A DNA stretch of 64,000 nucleotides, taken from assembly GCF_013035315.1 (NCBI RefSeq), contig NZ_WQHP01000001.1, positions 558,001 to 622,000 on the forward strand. The letters are read 5' to 3'. A program made the position numbers and the translations under genes. Below are positions 51,216-59,530 of this stretch, piece by piece. This DNA comes from Ruegeria arenilitoris. GTDB lineage: Bacteria > Pseudomonadota > Alphaproteobacteria > Rhodobacterales > Rhodobacteraceae. Position 1 is the first letter of the stretch. Each line of letters starts with the position of its first letter. The notes under the pieces are model-generated. The model had not been told where the DNA came from. It did not search any database and worked only from the letters and a program-made list of their open reading frames with translations.

Positions 51216-51794
51216 ATGCGCCAGTTATCTCTGGCTCTATTTCTGTTTTTGGCAGGGTGCGGGGTCACATCCCGAAGCTCAACAGAACTGGAATACCTGC
51301 AAGAAATAGATCGCCTTTTGCAGGCGAATGACAGTTGCGGACTATGGCAATACGTGGTGTCGCGTCCCTTTGCCCTCGCCGGTGACGACGAACTATCAAA
51401 AGAGTTGCGCAGTTTCGTGTGGCAGTCTCGCGACCAGTGTGCATCCCGCGAACGAAGCGCTTTAGACGACACGAGATCCGACCAGATAGATCGCGCGAGC
51501 ATCAACACCAGAAACTCGGTCAGTGGAACAAACAACAATCGGCTCGAAGCCTTAGTCGCGAGCACGGCGGCAACAGCTAACAGAGATAGGCGCAGCGAAA
51601 GGGACCAAGAAACGGAACTAGGCGAAGTCGAACGCGAAACTGGTGCCCGTGGTGCAAAAGGTAAGGGCGAAAGCAAAAGCGTAAAGGGAAACGGCGGTAA
51701 GGGCAGAGGAGAAAGAGGCAATAGTGGGAAAGGGAAAGGGAAAGGGAAAGGAAAGGGCAAAAAAGAAAAAGACGATGACGATGACGATGATTAG
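51216..51794 (+). CDS. Lipoprotein with Lys/Gly-rich repeats and poly-Asp tail
   Basis: A 192-aa predicted lipoprotein, unrecognised. The lipobox 'LFLFLAGC' puts the lipidated Cys at residue 15. A helical region (about 20-75) is followed by an Arg/Asp/Asn-rich linker. The C-terminus is very low in complexity: Lys-Gly repeats (about 150-183) and seven final Asp. The DNA there consists of tandem GGGAAA units and then GACGAT units. Base and codon use are unlike the neighbours. It sits alone between rutR and the preTA operon, suggesting recent gain or rapid change. Confidence 0.75.
   Translation: MRQLSLALFLFLAGCGVTSRSSTELEYLQEIDRLLQANDSCGLWQYVVSRPFALAGDDELSKELRSFVWQSRDQCASRERSALDDTRSDQIDRASINTRNSVSGTNNNRLEALVASTAATANRDRRSERDQETELGEVERETGARGAKGKGESKSVKGNGGKGRGERGNSGKGKGKGKGKGKKEKDDDDDDD
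51726..51793 (+). repeat. Two adjacent microsatellites within the lipoprotein gene
   Basis: Tandem GGGAAA units at 51726-51757 (four to five units, one shortened by a base) encode Gly-Lys, and tandem GACGAT units at 51771-51793 encode the Asp tail. Slippage here would change tail length or frame. Confidence 0.85.
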
Positions 51795-51906
51795 GGCCGG
51801 AGATCACGAGTATTAAGATAATGGCGTGGCAGCGGAGTTCTTAATTCCAAAAGCACTCCAATCGATTTCTGAACTCAATTTAGGAAGCAAACCCAAGGCG
51901 CAACCA

Positions 51907-51934
51907 GCAAAAAAGGGCCGCTTCCCGGCCCTTT
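51907..51934 (-). terminator. Terminator of the preT-preA operon
   Basis: On the minus strand AAAGGGCCG-GGAAG-CGGCCCTTT is followed by TTTGC, giving a six-T run. It lies about 20 nt after the preA stop codon. The plus strand also has a short T stretch. Confidence 0.85.
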
Positions 51935-51954
51935 CATTGTTTCTATTAGATCGT

Positions 51955-53259
51955 TTACTCAGCGGCTTTTGCCATTGGGTTATTTGGATGCGTTGTCCAG
52001 TTCGCGTATTCTGGCTGAACCTCTCGTCCAGTACGCGGATCGACTTCGCCCGCAGCCATTGGCACCATCGAGATGCAGCCGTCCACCGGACAAACATCGA
52101 CACACAGGTTGCAGGCGACGCATTCGTCATCCATCACCTCAAACACCCGGTCATCGGACATCGAAATTGCCTGGTGGCTGGTGTCCTCGCAGGCGGCATA
52201 GCAGCGGCCACATTTGATGCACTGATCCTGATCGATCTTTGCCTTGGCCACGTAGTTCAGATTCAGATACTGCCAGTCGGTCACGTTGGGAACGGCCAGA
52301 CCGACGATTTCCGAGACGTTTTTGTAGCCCTTTTCATCCATCCATTTGGACAGGCCCGCCGTCAGTTCGTCGATGATCTTGAACCCATAGGTCATTGCGG
52401 CGGTGCAGACCTGTACGTTGCCGCAACCCAGCGCCATGAACTCTGCCGCATCACGCCACGTGGTCACGCCGCCAATACCAGAGATCGGCAGGCCATGCGT
52501 CGCCTGAGCGCGTGAGATTTCCGAGACCATCGACAAGGCAATCGGCTTCACCGCCGGACCGCAATAGCCGCCGTGGCTGCCTTTGCCGTCAATCGAAGGC
52601 TCGGGGCTGAACGTGTCCAGGTTGACGCTGGTGATCGAGTTGATCGTGTTGATCAGCGACACCGCGTCCGCGCCGCCGTTTTTGGCGGCCTCAGCGGGCT
52701 TACGGATATCGGTGATGTTCGGCGTCAGCTTCACGATAACCGGACGGTCGTAGTACTGCTTGCACCAACGGGTGACCATCTCGATATATTCCGGCACCTG
52801 CCCCACCGCCGATCCCATGCCGCGTTCGCTCATCCCGTGCGGGCAGCCAAAGTTCAGCTCGATCCCATCCGCGCCGGTTTCGGCCACACGCGGAAGGATG
52901 GCTTTCCACGCCGCTTCCTCGCACGGTACCATGATCGAGGCAATCAGAGCGCGATCCGGGTAGTCAGCCTTGACCCGCGCCATCTCTTCCAGGTTCACCT
53001 CCAACGGTCGGTCGGTGATCAATTCGATGTTGTTCAGCCCCAACAGGCGACGATCCGCACCGTAAATCGCACCGTAGCGCGGGCCGTTCACATTCACGAC
53101 CGGAGGTCCCTCGGACCCCAGTGTTTTCCAGACTACGCCACCCCATCCGGCCTCGAACGCGCGGCGGACGTTGTATTCCTTGTCAGTAGGCGGAGCGGAT
53201 GCCAGCCAGTAAGGGTTGGGGCTTTCGATGCCCAGAAAGTTTGTCTTCAGATCGGCCAT
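51955..53259 (-). CDS. preA: NAD-dependent dihydropyrimidine dehydrogenase subunit PreA
   Basis: A 434-aa cytosolic subunit that reduces uracil or thymine to the dihydro form. An FMN-binding dihydroorotate dehydrogenase-like barrel (about 1-310) has 'LNFGCPHGMSERGMGSAVGQ' and 'SGIGGVTTWRDAAEFMALGC'. The C-terminal ferredoxin domain carries 'CIKCGRCYAACEDTSHQAI' and 'CVACNLCVDVCPVDGC' for two 4Fe-4S clusters. It works with PreT, encoded upstream in the same operon with a methyltransferase gene in between. Confidence 0.96.
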   Translation of the reverse strand: MADLKTNFLGIESPNPYWLASAPPTDKEYNVRRAFEAGWGGVVWKTLGSEGPPVVNVNGPRYGAIYGADRRLLGLNNIELITDRPLEVNLEEMARVKADYPDRALIASIMVPCEEAAWKAILPRVAETGADGIELNFGCPHGMSERGMGSAVGQVPEYIEMVTRWCKQYYDRPVIVKLTPNITDIRKPAEAAKNGGADAVSLINTINSITSVNLDTFSPEPSIDGKGSHGGYCGPAVKPIALSMVSEISRAQATHGLPISGIGGVTTWRDAAEFMALGCGNVQVCTAAMTYGFKIIDELTAGLSKWMDEKGYKNVSEIVGLAVPNVTDWQYLNLNYVAKAKIDQDQCIKCGRCYAACEDTSHQAISMSDDRVFEVMDDECVACNLCVDVCPVDGCISMVPMAAGEVDPRTGREVQPEYANWTTHPNNPMAKAAE

Positions 53260-53277
53260 GGCGTCTCCCTTCCCGGC

Positions 53278-54114
53278 TCAGCCGGTTTTCTTGAATATCA
53301 TTTCGGTCGGACGAATGCGCCCGGCCTTCAGGTTTTTGACGTAGTTCTGGAATTTCTCGGGCGCGGTCTCGCCCATCATCAGATGGATACCCAACGGCGC
53401 AGGTCCGGATTCAGCAATGCGCGCGAAGACTTCCTCGAAGAACTCCAGCGCGAATTGCGTACGGTCGGTTTCGGCGACCAATTCCAGACCGGCAGCATCT
53501 GCGGCGTCTTTGTAGACCTGCGGCGCATGAACGAACGAGGTCTCAGGTACGGTTGACCAAGGCAGCGGGAAGGACAGCGGTTCATCCGCGTCCCCGCCCA
53601 TGACATCGAACAGGGCGAAGGTTCCACCCGTGGCCAGCGCGCGCGCGACTTCGGCGAACAGACCGGCCTTGTCTTCGATGTTCATGCCCACATGCAACAT
53701 GACGGCAAGGTCAAACCCGGCATCCGGCACGGGCATGTCCAAAGCGCTGCCGACATGAAAGCTGGCCTTGTCGGAATGCCCAACCAGATCGCTCAGCGCT
53801 GTGGCCGTTTCGACGAATTCCGGGGTCAGGTCGACCCCGGTCACCGTCGAGTCATAACGATCCACGATGTACCGAGACGTACCGCCTATGCCGCATCCGA
53901 CGTCCAGAACACGCGTTGCATGGGTGGGCGACAGCTGCGCGAACAGGTTGTCCGTCGCCAGAACGCCGCCGGTGTGGAACTCATCCCCCGCTTTCAGATC
54001 GGCCACAGTGGCCGCGTCAGGGTCGATTCCACTGGCCTCAAGCGCCGCGCGAACGCGGTCGGTTAGGGCTCCGGTGGTGTAGTGTTGAGCAACGGCTTGT
54101 TCGATCTGGGACAT
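53278..54114 (-). CDS. Class I SAM-dependent methyltransferase between preT and preA
   Basis: A 278-aa cytosolic methyltransferase. SAM motif I is 'VLDVGCGIGGTSRYIVDRYD', followed by 'VTGVDLTPEFVETATAL' and 'FDLAVMLHVGMNIEDKAGLF'. It belongs to the UbiE/tocopherol-methyltransferase-like group by general appearance. No substrate is evident. It lies 18 nt before preA and 46 nt after preT in the same direction, so co-transcription with pyrimidine catabolism is likely. The start has GAGG upstream. Confidence 0.88.
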   Translation of the reverse strand: MSQIEQAVAQHYTTGALTDRVRAALEASGIDPDAATVADLKAGDEFHTGGVLATDNLFAQLSPTHATRVLDVGCGIGGTSRYIVDRYDSTVTGVDLTPEFVETATALSDLVGHSDKASFHVGSALDMPVPDAGFDLAVMLHVGMNIEDKAGLFAEVARALATGGTFALFDVMGGDADEPLSFPLPWSTVPETSFVHAPQVYKDAADAAGLELVAETDRTQFALEFFEEVFARIAESGPAPLGIHLMMGETAPEKFQNYVKNLKAGRIRPTEMIFKKTG

Positions 54115-54160
54115 GGGAATACCTCAGCAGCGAAAGAAATGGGGTGAATACCCCACCCTA

Positions 54161-55495
54161 TCACGAAACCAGCGTTGCGTGGATGTCCATCGCGGCATCG
54201 CGGCCCTCGGCCACTGCGGTCACGGTCAGGTCTTCGCCCCCCGCCGCACAGTCGCCACCGGCCCAAACACCCGCCATCGAGGTTCGCCCGGCCCCGGTCA
54301 CAGCGATCTTGTTGCCGTCCAGTTCCAGACCCTCAGGCGCGCCGTCCAGATTTTGACCAATGGCTTTGAGCACCTGATCCGCTGGCAGGCGGATCATTTC
54401 CCCAGTGCCGGTCAGCTGCCCGTCGTGGCTGGTGGTATACTCCAACTCGATCTCGACCGCGGCTCCGTTTCCGTGGATGGCGACAGGTTGCACATTGGTC
54501 ATGATCTTGACGCCGTGCGACGATGCGAGGTCCTGTTCGTACCGGCTGGCCCCCATCGCGTCGCGTCCTCGGCGATAGGCGATGGTGACATGTTCGGCAC
54601 CCAGCAGTTTCGATTTCACCGCCGCGTCCACCGCGGTCATGCCACCGCCGATGACGACCACGTTGCGACCTACGGGCAGATCGACCAGATCAGAAGCCTG
54701 ACGCACGTCCGAGATGAAATCCACTGCGAAGCGAACGCCATCTTTTTCCGCCCCATCAGCACGCAGGGCGTTCACCCCGGCAAGACCGATGGACAGAAAC
54801 ACCGCGTCATAGTTTTCGACCAGCCCCTCCAGCGAGATCCCCTCGCCCAGAACCGAACCGGTCTCGATCGAGATGCCGCCGATTTCCAGCAGCCAATCTA
54901 CTTCGGCCTGAGCGAAGTTGTTGGTCGATTTATAAGCGGCGATCCCATACTCGTTCAGACCGCCGGGTTTGGGCTTGCTCTCGTGGATCACCACGTCATG
55001 ACCGAACATGGCCAGTCGGTGGGCACAAGCCAGACCTGCGGGCCCTGCGCCGATCACGGCAACCGTTTTGCCCGTGGGCGTGGCGCGTTGAAAGGGATGA
55101 GTCCCCTTCGCCATCACGCTGTCGGTCGCGTAACGCTGCAGGCGCCCGATCTCGACCGGCGCGCCCTCGGCGGTTTCGCGAACGCAAACTTCTTCGCACA
55201 AAGTCTCGGTGGGACAAACACGGGCGCACATACCGCCCAGAATGTTCTGTGCCAGAATAGTCTCGCCTGCGGCCTCAGGTTGGCCGGCCTGGATCTGCCG
55301 CATGAACAGCGGAATATCGATGTCCGTAGGACAGGCCGTCACGCACGGCGCGTCATAGCAAAAGTAGCACCGATCAGCAGCCACGGCGGCCTCGTGCGGG
55401 GCCAGTGGCGGATGCAGATCCGTGAAATTCGAGGTCAGCTCATCGCTGGACAGCCGCCCGGAGACAATGCCGGAGGCAATCTGGCCCTGTGCCAT
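54161..55495 (-). CDS. preT: NAD-dependent dihydropyrimidine dehydrogenase subunit PreT
   Basis: A 444-aa flavoprotein of the glutamate synthase small-subunit type that passes electrons from NADH to PreA. N-terminal Cys motifs 'CYFCYDAPCVTACPTDIDIP' and 'CARVCPTETLCEEVC' bind Fe-S clusters. FAD and NAD folds follow ('VAVIGAGPAGLACAHRL', 'NVVVIGGGMTAVDAAVKSK'). The ATG at 55495 follows CAGGGAG. A RutR-like site lies about 75 nt upstream, suggesting uracil-responsive control together with hydC. Confidence 0.95.
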   Translation of the reverse strand: MAQGQIASGIVSGRLSSDELTSNFTDLHPPLAPHEAAVAADRCYFCYDAPCVTACPTDIDIPLFMRQIQAGQPEAAGETILAQNILGGMCARVCPTETLCEEVCVRETAEGAPVEIGRLQRYATDSVMAKGTHPFQRATPTGKTVAVIGAGPAGLACAHRLAMFGHDVVIHESKPKPGGLNEYGIAAYKSTNNFAQAEVDWLLEIGGISIETGSVLGEGISLEGLVENYDAVFLSIGLAGVNALRADGAEKDGVRFAVDFISDVRQASDLVDLPVGRNVVVIGGGMTAVDAAVKSKLLGAEHVTIAYRRGRDAMGASRYEQDLASSHGVKIMTNVQPVAIHGNGAAVEIELEYTTSHDGQLTGTGEMIRLPADQVLKAIGQNLDGAPEGLELDGNKIAVTGAGRTSMAGVWAGGDCAAGGEDLTVTAVAEGRDAAMDIHATLVS

Positions 55496-55568
55496 CACTC
55501 TACTCCCTGTAGATATGTTTGTTATGACCTCAGCTTGCCACAAACAAATTTTTTATCAATTGGTAAAA

Positions 55569-55584
55569 TTTGCCAAATGGTCAA
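55569..55584. promoter_or_regulatory. RutR-like operator upstream of preT
   Basis: TTTGCCA-AA-TGGTCAA matches the RutR consensus with one perfect half site (TGGTCAA) and five of seven positions in the other. It resembles the palindrome upstream of hydC and lies in the preT promoter region. Confidence 0.7.
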
Positions 55585-55589
55585 AAAAT

Positions 55590-55619
55590 GAAAAAACCGA
55601 GCCAATCGACCCGGTTTTC
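55590..55619 (-). terminator. Terminator of the cupin gene
   Basis: On the minus strand AAAACCGGGTC-GATT-GGCTCGGTTTT forms an 11-bp stem with two G-T pairs, followed by TTC. It separates the cupin gene from the preT operon read in the same direction. Confidence 0.75.
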
Positions 55620-55654
55620 CTTTGAATCTGCCTGTTTTTGATGCAGCAGGTGGA

Positions 55655-56287
55655 TCAGACCATCTGTGAAAGATGCCCGGTTTTCGTCCAAACCCGCGCC
55701 CCTGAGGTCCCTGCGGTCGCCGCAGACCGTGTACCTGGCGGCAATCTGAGCCAATCCCAGTTGGTGAATTCTTCGCCGGATTCTTGCAGCGATCCTTCGA
55801 TCACAAACAGCTCCAACCCCTCTGTTGCGTCCAGCTCCAACGTCTCGCCCGCTGTCAGGTTGACCACCCTGACCTCCTCGTGCGCGTCTTTGAACAGTTG
55901 GGCATTTCCCTTGCCATTGATCGACCGACGCAGCTCGGTCCGGTCTGCGGGATCGAATTGATGCAGCTTCACCAAGATTGTCGCGCCCTCTTTCGCCGAA
56001 GGGGTGTGTGACGAAGTGGGCGGATTACGCACGTAACTGCCAACAGGGAAATCGCCGGTCTCGTCTTGAAACACTCCGTCCAGCACCAGGTATTCCTCGC
56101 CCCCATCATGGGTATGCGGCGCAAAAGCACTGCCCGGAGCAAAACGCACGATGGTCGTTGCGCGCGCGACCTCGTCCCCGATGCGATCCAGCATCTTGCG
56201 CTCGACGCCAGCAGCGGGCGACGCAACCCAATCTGTCTGGTCGAAATGAACCGCGACGCGTTTTGTGAAATCTGCGTTGATCTTCAT
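55655..56287 (-). CDS. Double-cupin protein (ChrR-like anti-sigma cupin type)
   Basis: A 210-aa cytosolic bicupin. The first cupin (about 40-110) has 'APGSAFAPHTHDGGEEYLVL' with His-x-His and Glu metal ligands and 'GSYVRNPPTSSHTPSAKEGA'. The second (about 135-205) lacks the His ligands. It resembles ChrR cupin domains, but no N-terminal zinc anti-sigma domain and no sigma-factor gene are adjacent, so an anti-sigma role is not supported. Metal-dependent enzyme or binding protein are alternatives. Confidence 0.82.
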   Translation of the reverse strand: MKINADFTKRVAVHFDQTDWVASPAAGVERKMLDRIGDEVARATTIVRFAPGSAFAPHTHDGGEEYLVLDGVFQDETGDFPVGSYVRNPPTSSHTPSAKEGATILVKLHQFDPADRTELRRSINGKGNAQLFKDAHEEVRVVNLTAGETLELDATEGLELFVIEGSLQESGEEFTNWDWLRLPPGTRSAATAGTSGARVWTKTGHLSQMV

Positions 56288-56453
56288 TAGCTCGCTCCTG
56301 ATCGAGACCTTCTGCCTAACATGGGATTACACAGACACATTTCAAATGGGCCTCTTACTTCGGGTTTTGACGGGCGGCTTTGTGTGCTGTACGTCAAGCA
56401 CATCACCCGAGCAGCGCCGGACGACGGCATTCACAATAACTGAAAGTCACCGG

Positions 56454-57449
56454 ATGCAGGCCAGCGCCTCGAAATTCAACATTGTCATCATCGGGCAAAA
56501 CAACCGGCTGCAATACGAGGCTCTGCTGTTCGCGGCATCCTTGCGTCACAGCAGCCCGGATTTTTCAGGTCGATTGTTCGTTGCTGTCCCTCAAGCCGGA
56601 CCGCGCTGGCCTCAGGATCCAAGCCTTCACGATGATGATCTGCTAAAGGCCCTGCGCCAGTTGGAAGCAGAAATCCTGCCTTTCGAGAACAAGGTCTTTG
56701 GCCACAGCTATCCTTATGGCAACAAGATCGAGGCGCTGCAGGCCCTGCCCGAGGGTGAGCCTTTTGTGTTCTTCGACAGCGACACACTGATCACCGGTGA
56801 TGTGACGGGTGTGCCCTTCGACTTCGACCGACCCAGCGCGTCTCTGCGGGTCGAAGGCACTTGGCCTAAGCCGACCCTGTATGGTCCCGGACTGCACGGA
56901 ATCTGGGGGGCGCTGTATCGCAAGTTCGGGCTGGATTTCGAAAGCTCTCAGGACACAAGCCAGCCGGTCGATTACTGGCGGCGCTATTTGTACTTCAACG
57001 CCGGATTCTTCTATTACTCCTGCCCGCGCAAGTTCGGAGAGCGTTTTCTGAACTACGCCCGCGCCATTCGGGATGAGGATATCCCCGAGCTTGCTGGCCA
57101 GAACCTCGATCCCTGGCTGGATCAGGCGGCATTGCCGCTGGTGATCCATTCGTTCGGCGGCGGGCGGAACGCCTTGCCTACGGGCCTGCTGGACGGGTCG
57201 GTAAGCTGTCACTATCGCCTGCTCCCCCTACTCTACGCGCGCGAAAGCGACCATGTCGTCGAGGTGCTGGAAACCGTGGCCGCTCCGAACCGGGTCAAAA
57301 AAGTGCTCAAGGCATATGACCCGATCAAGAAGCTGGTGCTGCAGCGCAAGGGCCACAAGATCCGAGAGATATTCGATCGCGACACCCTGCCAAAACGCGA
57401 GCAGGTCATTCGCAATCGGATCCGTAACAAGGGCCTGTGGATGCGCTGA
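56454..57449 (+). CDS. Glycosyltransferase-like protein with DxD motif
   Basis: A 331-aa cytosolic protein of the nucleotide-diphospho-sugar transferase (GT-A) fold. 'EPFVFFDSDTLITGD' supplies the DxD metal motif at about residue 110. 'YLYFNAGFFYYSC' and 'LDPWLDQAALPLVIHSFGGG' are GT8-like. The acceptor and sugar donor are unknown. The ATG at 56454 starts right before the fold; an earlier frame start at 56265 overlaps the cupin gene and looks non-coding. The ribosome site is weak. It is followed by metY. Confidence 0.75.
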   Translation: MQASASKFNIVIIGQNNRLQYEALLFAASLRHSSPDFSGRLFVAVPQAGPRWPQDPSLHDDDLLKALRQLEAEILPFENKVFGHSYPYGNKIEALQALPEGEPFVFFDSDTLITGDVTGVPFDFDRPSASLRVEGTWPKPTLYGPGLHGIWGALYRKFGLDFESSQDTSQPVDYWRRYLYFNAGFFYYSCPRKFGERFLNYARAIRDEDIPELAGQNLDPWLDQAALPLVIHSFGGGRNALPTGLLDGSVSCHYRLLPLLYARESDHVVEVLETVAAPNRVKKVLKAYDPIKKLVLQRKGHKIREIFDRDTLPKREQVIRNRIRNKGLWMR

Positions 57450-57521
57450 CAGGATTGTTGTGCAAGCGTCCTCAATCGCCTAGAGATTCTGCAACACACA
57501 TTCCAACAGGAGATTTCCACG

Positions 57522-58814
57522 ATGTCTGACGGCCCAACTTACGGTTTTGACACGCTTCAAATTCATGCGGGCGCGCGACCCGATCCTGCGACTGGCGCCC
57601 GTCAGACACCGATCTATCAGACCACGGCTTATGTGTTCCGCGATGCTGACCACGCGGCTGCGTTGTTCAACCTGCAAGAGGTCGGCTTTATCTATTCCCG
57701 CCTGACCAACCCAACCGTGGCCGTTCTGCAAGAACGTGTCGCGACACTGGAAGGCGGTGTTGGCGCGGTCTGCTGCTCTTCCGGTCACGCCGCTCAGATC
57801 ATGGCGCTGTTCCCGCTGATGGGGCCGGGCTGCAATGTCGTCGCCTCAACCCGCCTATACGGTGGCACGGTCACGCAGTTCAGCCAGACAATCAAGCGGT
57901 TCGGCTGGTCGGCCAAGTTCATCGACACCGACGATCTGGACGCGGTGAAAGACGCCATCGACGAAAACACCCGCGCGGTGTTCTGTGAATCGATTGCCAA
58001 CCCGGGCGGCTATGTCACAGATATCCGCGCGCTGGCGGATGTGGCGGACGCTGCGGGTATTCCGCTGATCGTCGACAACACCTCGGCCACGCCTTACCTG
58101 TGCCGCCCGATCGAGCATGGTGCTACGCTGGTCGTGCATTCAACCACAAAGTACCTGACCGGCAACGGCACCGTCACCGGCGGCTGCATCGTAGATTCGG
58201 GCAAGTTCGACTGGTCGGCGAATGACAAGTTCCCATCTCTCAGCGAACCGGAGCAAGCCTATCACGGCCTGAAGTTCCATGAGACGTTTGGCCCTCTGGC
58301 CTTTACCTTTCACGGCATCGCCATCGGTCTGCGCGATCTGGGTATGACGATGAACCCGCAAGCGGCGCACTATACGCTGATGGGTATTGAGACCTTGTCC
58401 TTGCGGATGGAACGCCACGTTGAGAACGCGCAGAAGATCGCAGCATGGCTCGAATCGGATGATCGCGTGGATTACGTCACCTATGCTGGCCTGCCCTCCT
58501 CGCCCTATCACGACCGGGTCAAGGCGCATTACAAGAAAGGTGCCGGAGCCTTGTTCACCTTTGCGGTCAAGGGCGGGTATGACGCTTGCGTCAAGCTGGT
58601 GAATGCGCTTGAGATTTTCAGCCACGTGGCAAACCTGGGCGATGCGCGGTCGCTGATTATCCACTCGGCTTCGACCACCCACCGCCAACTGACGCCGGAA
58701 CAGCAAGAAGCCGCGGGTGCCGGCCCGGGTGTGGTGCGGGTTTCGATCGGGATCGAAGACGCCGATGACCTGATCGCCGATTTGGATCAGGCTCTGGCAA
58801 AAGCCACGGCCTAA
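57522..58814 (+). CDS. metY: O-acetylhomoserine sulfhydrylase (aminocarboxypropyltransferase)
   Basis: A 430-aa PLP enzyme of the Cys/Met metabolism family that makes homocysteine from O-acetylhomoserine and sulfide. The PLP Lys is Lys210 in 'VVHSTTKYLTGNG'. Supporting motifs are 'GFIYSRLTNPTVAVLQERVA' and 'SSGHAAQIMALF'. Length above 420 with the 'FHETFGPLAFTF' insert favours MetY over MetB/MetZ. CAGGAGAT precedes the ATG. The 72-nt upstream gap shows no SAM-II riboswitch. The next gene begins 3 nt after the stop. Confidence 0.93.
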   Translation: MSDGPTYGFDTLQIHAGARPDPATGARQTPIYQTTAYVFRDADHAAALFNLQEVGFIYSRLTNPTVAVLQERVATLEGGVGAVCCSSGHAAQIMALFPLMGPGCNVVASTRLYGGTVTQFSQTIKRFGWSAKFIDTDDLDAVKDAIDENTRAVFCESIANPGGYVTDIRALADVADAAGIPLIVDNTSATPYLCRPIEHGATLVVHSTTKYLTGNGTVTGGCIVDSGKFDWSANDKFPSLSEPEQAYHGLKFHETFGPLAFTFHGIAIGLRDLGMTMNPQAAHYTLMGIETLSLRMERHVENAQKIAAWLESDDRVDYVTYAGLPSSPYHDRVKAHYKKGAGALFTFAVKGGYDACVKLVNALEIFSHVANLGDARSLIIHSASTTHRQLTPEQQEAAGAGPGVVRVSIGIEDADDLIADLDQALAKATA

Positions 58815-58817
58815 ACC

Positions 58818-59528
58818 ATGAGCAGCCACGACACCAACGACCTTGGCCAACCCATAGGACTGCCGGTCACGGGCGAGTTCCCTCGCCCCACTCCACCTTA
58901 CACACCGATGGAAGGCCGTTATTGCTCTGTCGTGCCGCTGGATGTTAATCGGCATGCGCCCGGATTGTTCCGGGCGTTTGCCAACGATACGGATGGCCAC
59001 AACTGGACCTATCTACCGTATGGACCCTTCGAAAATGAACGAGGGTTCGAGGATTGGGCGCGCGCGACCTGCATGGATGCAGACCCGATGTTTCACTCGG
59101 TTTTGGATAGCTCGGACACACCCGTCGGCATGGCCTCGTATCTACGGATCGAACCTGCGGCGGGCGCGATCGAGGTCGGGCACATCCATTTCTCGCCTCT
59201 GTTGCAGCGCAAATCGCAATCCACCGAAACGATGTACCTGATGATGCGGCGCGTTTTCGACGAACTGGGTTACCGCCGGTACGAATGGAAATGCGACGCG
59301 TTGAACGGACCGTCTCGTCAAGCGGCCGAGCGGCTTGGCTTTACCTTCGAAGGCGTGTTCAGGCAGGCCACGCACTACAAAGGCCGAAACCGCGATACAG
59401 CGTGGTACTCGATTGTCGACAGCGAATGGCCACGCATCCGTAGTGCTTTTGAAACATGGCTCGCGCCTGAGAACTTTGATGAGACGGGCCAGCAGAGGCA
59501 CCCTCTGATGGCCCGCGCTAAAGTCTGA
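58818..59528 (+). CDS. GNAT-family N-acetyltransferase (RimJ/RimL-like)
   Basis: A 236-aa acetyltransferase. The fold is seen in 'MASYLRIEPAAGAIEVGHIH', 'TETMYLMMRRVFDELGYRRY' and 'CDALNGPSRQAAERLGFTFE', the last containing the usual GNAT C-terminal motif. Tandem position after metY (3 nt) suggests co-transcription. The acceptor is unknown; an amino acid or protein N-terminus is typical. Confidence 0.88.
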   Translation: MSSHDTNDLGQPIGLPVTGEFPRPTPPYTPMEGRYCSVVPLDVNRHAPGLFRAFANDTDGHNWTYLPYGPFENERGFEDWARATCMDADPMFHSVLDSSDTPVGMASYLRIEPAAGAIEVGHIHFSPLLQRKSQSTETMYLMMRRVFDELGYRRYEWKCDALNGPSRQAAERLGFTFEGVFRQATHYKGRNRDTAWYSIVDSEWPRIRSAFETWLAPENFDETGQQRHPLMARAKV

Positions 59529-59530
59529 GA

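Noticed and set aside
55655..56287. Anti-sigma factor ChrR for the cupin protein
   Set aside because: There is no N-terminal zinc-binding anti-sigma domain and no adjacent sigma-factor gene; only the cupin part resembles ChrR.
57450..57521. Possible SAM-II riboswitch upstream of metY
   Set aside because: The gap is only 72 nt and I do not find the conserved pseudoknot core sequences. Short complementary bits are not convincing.
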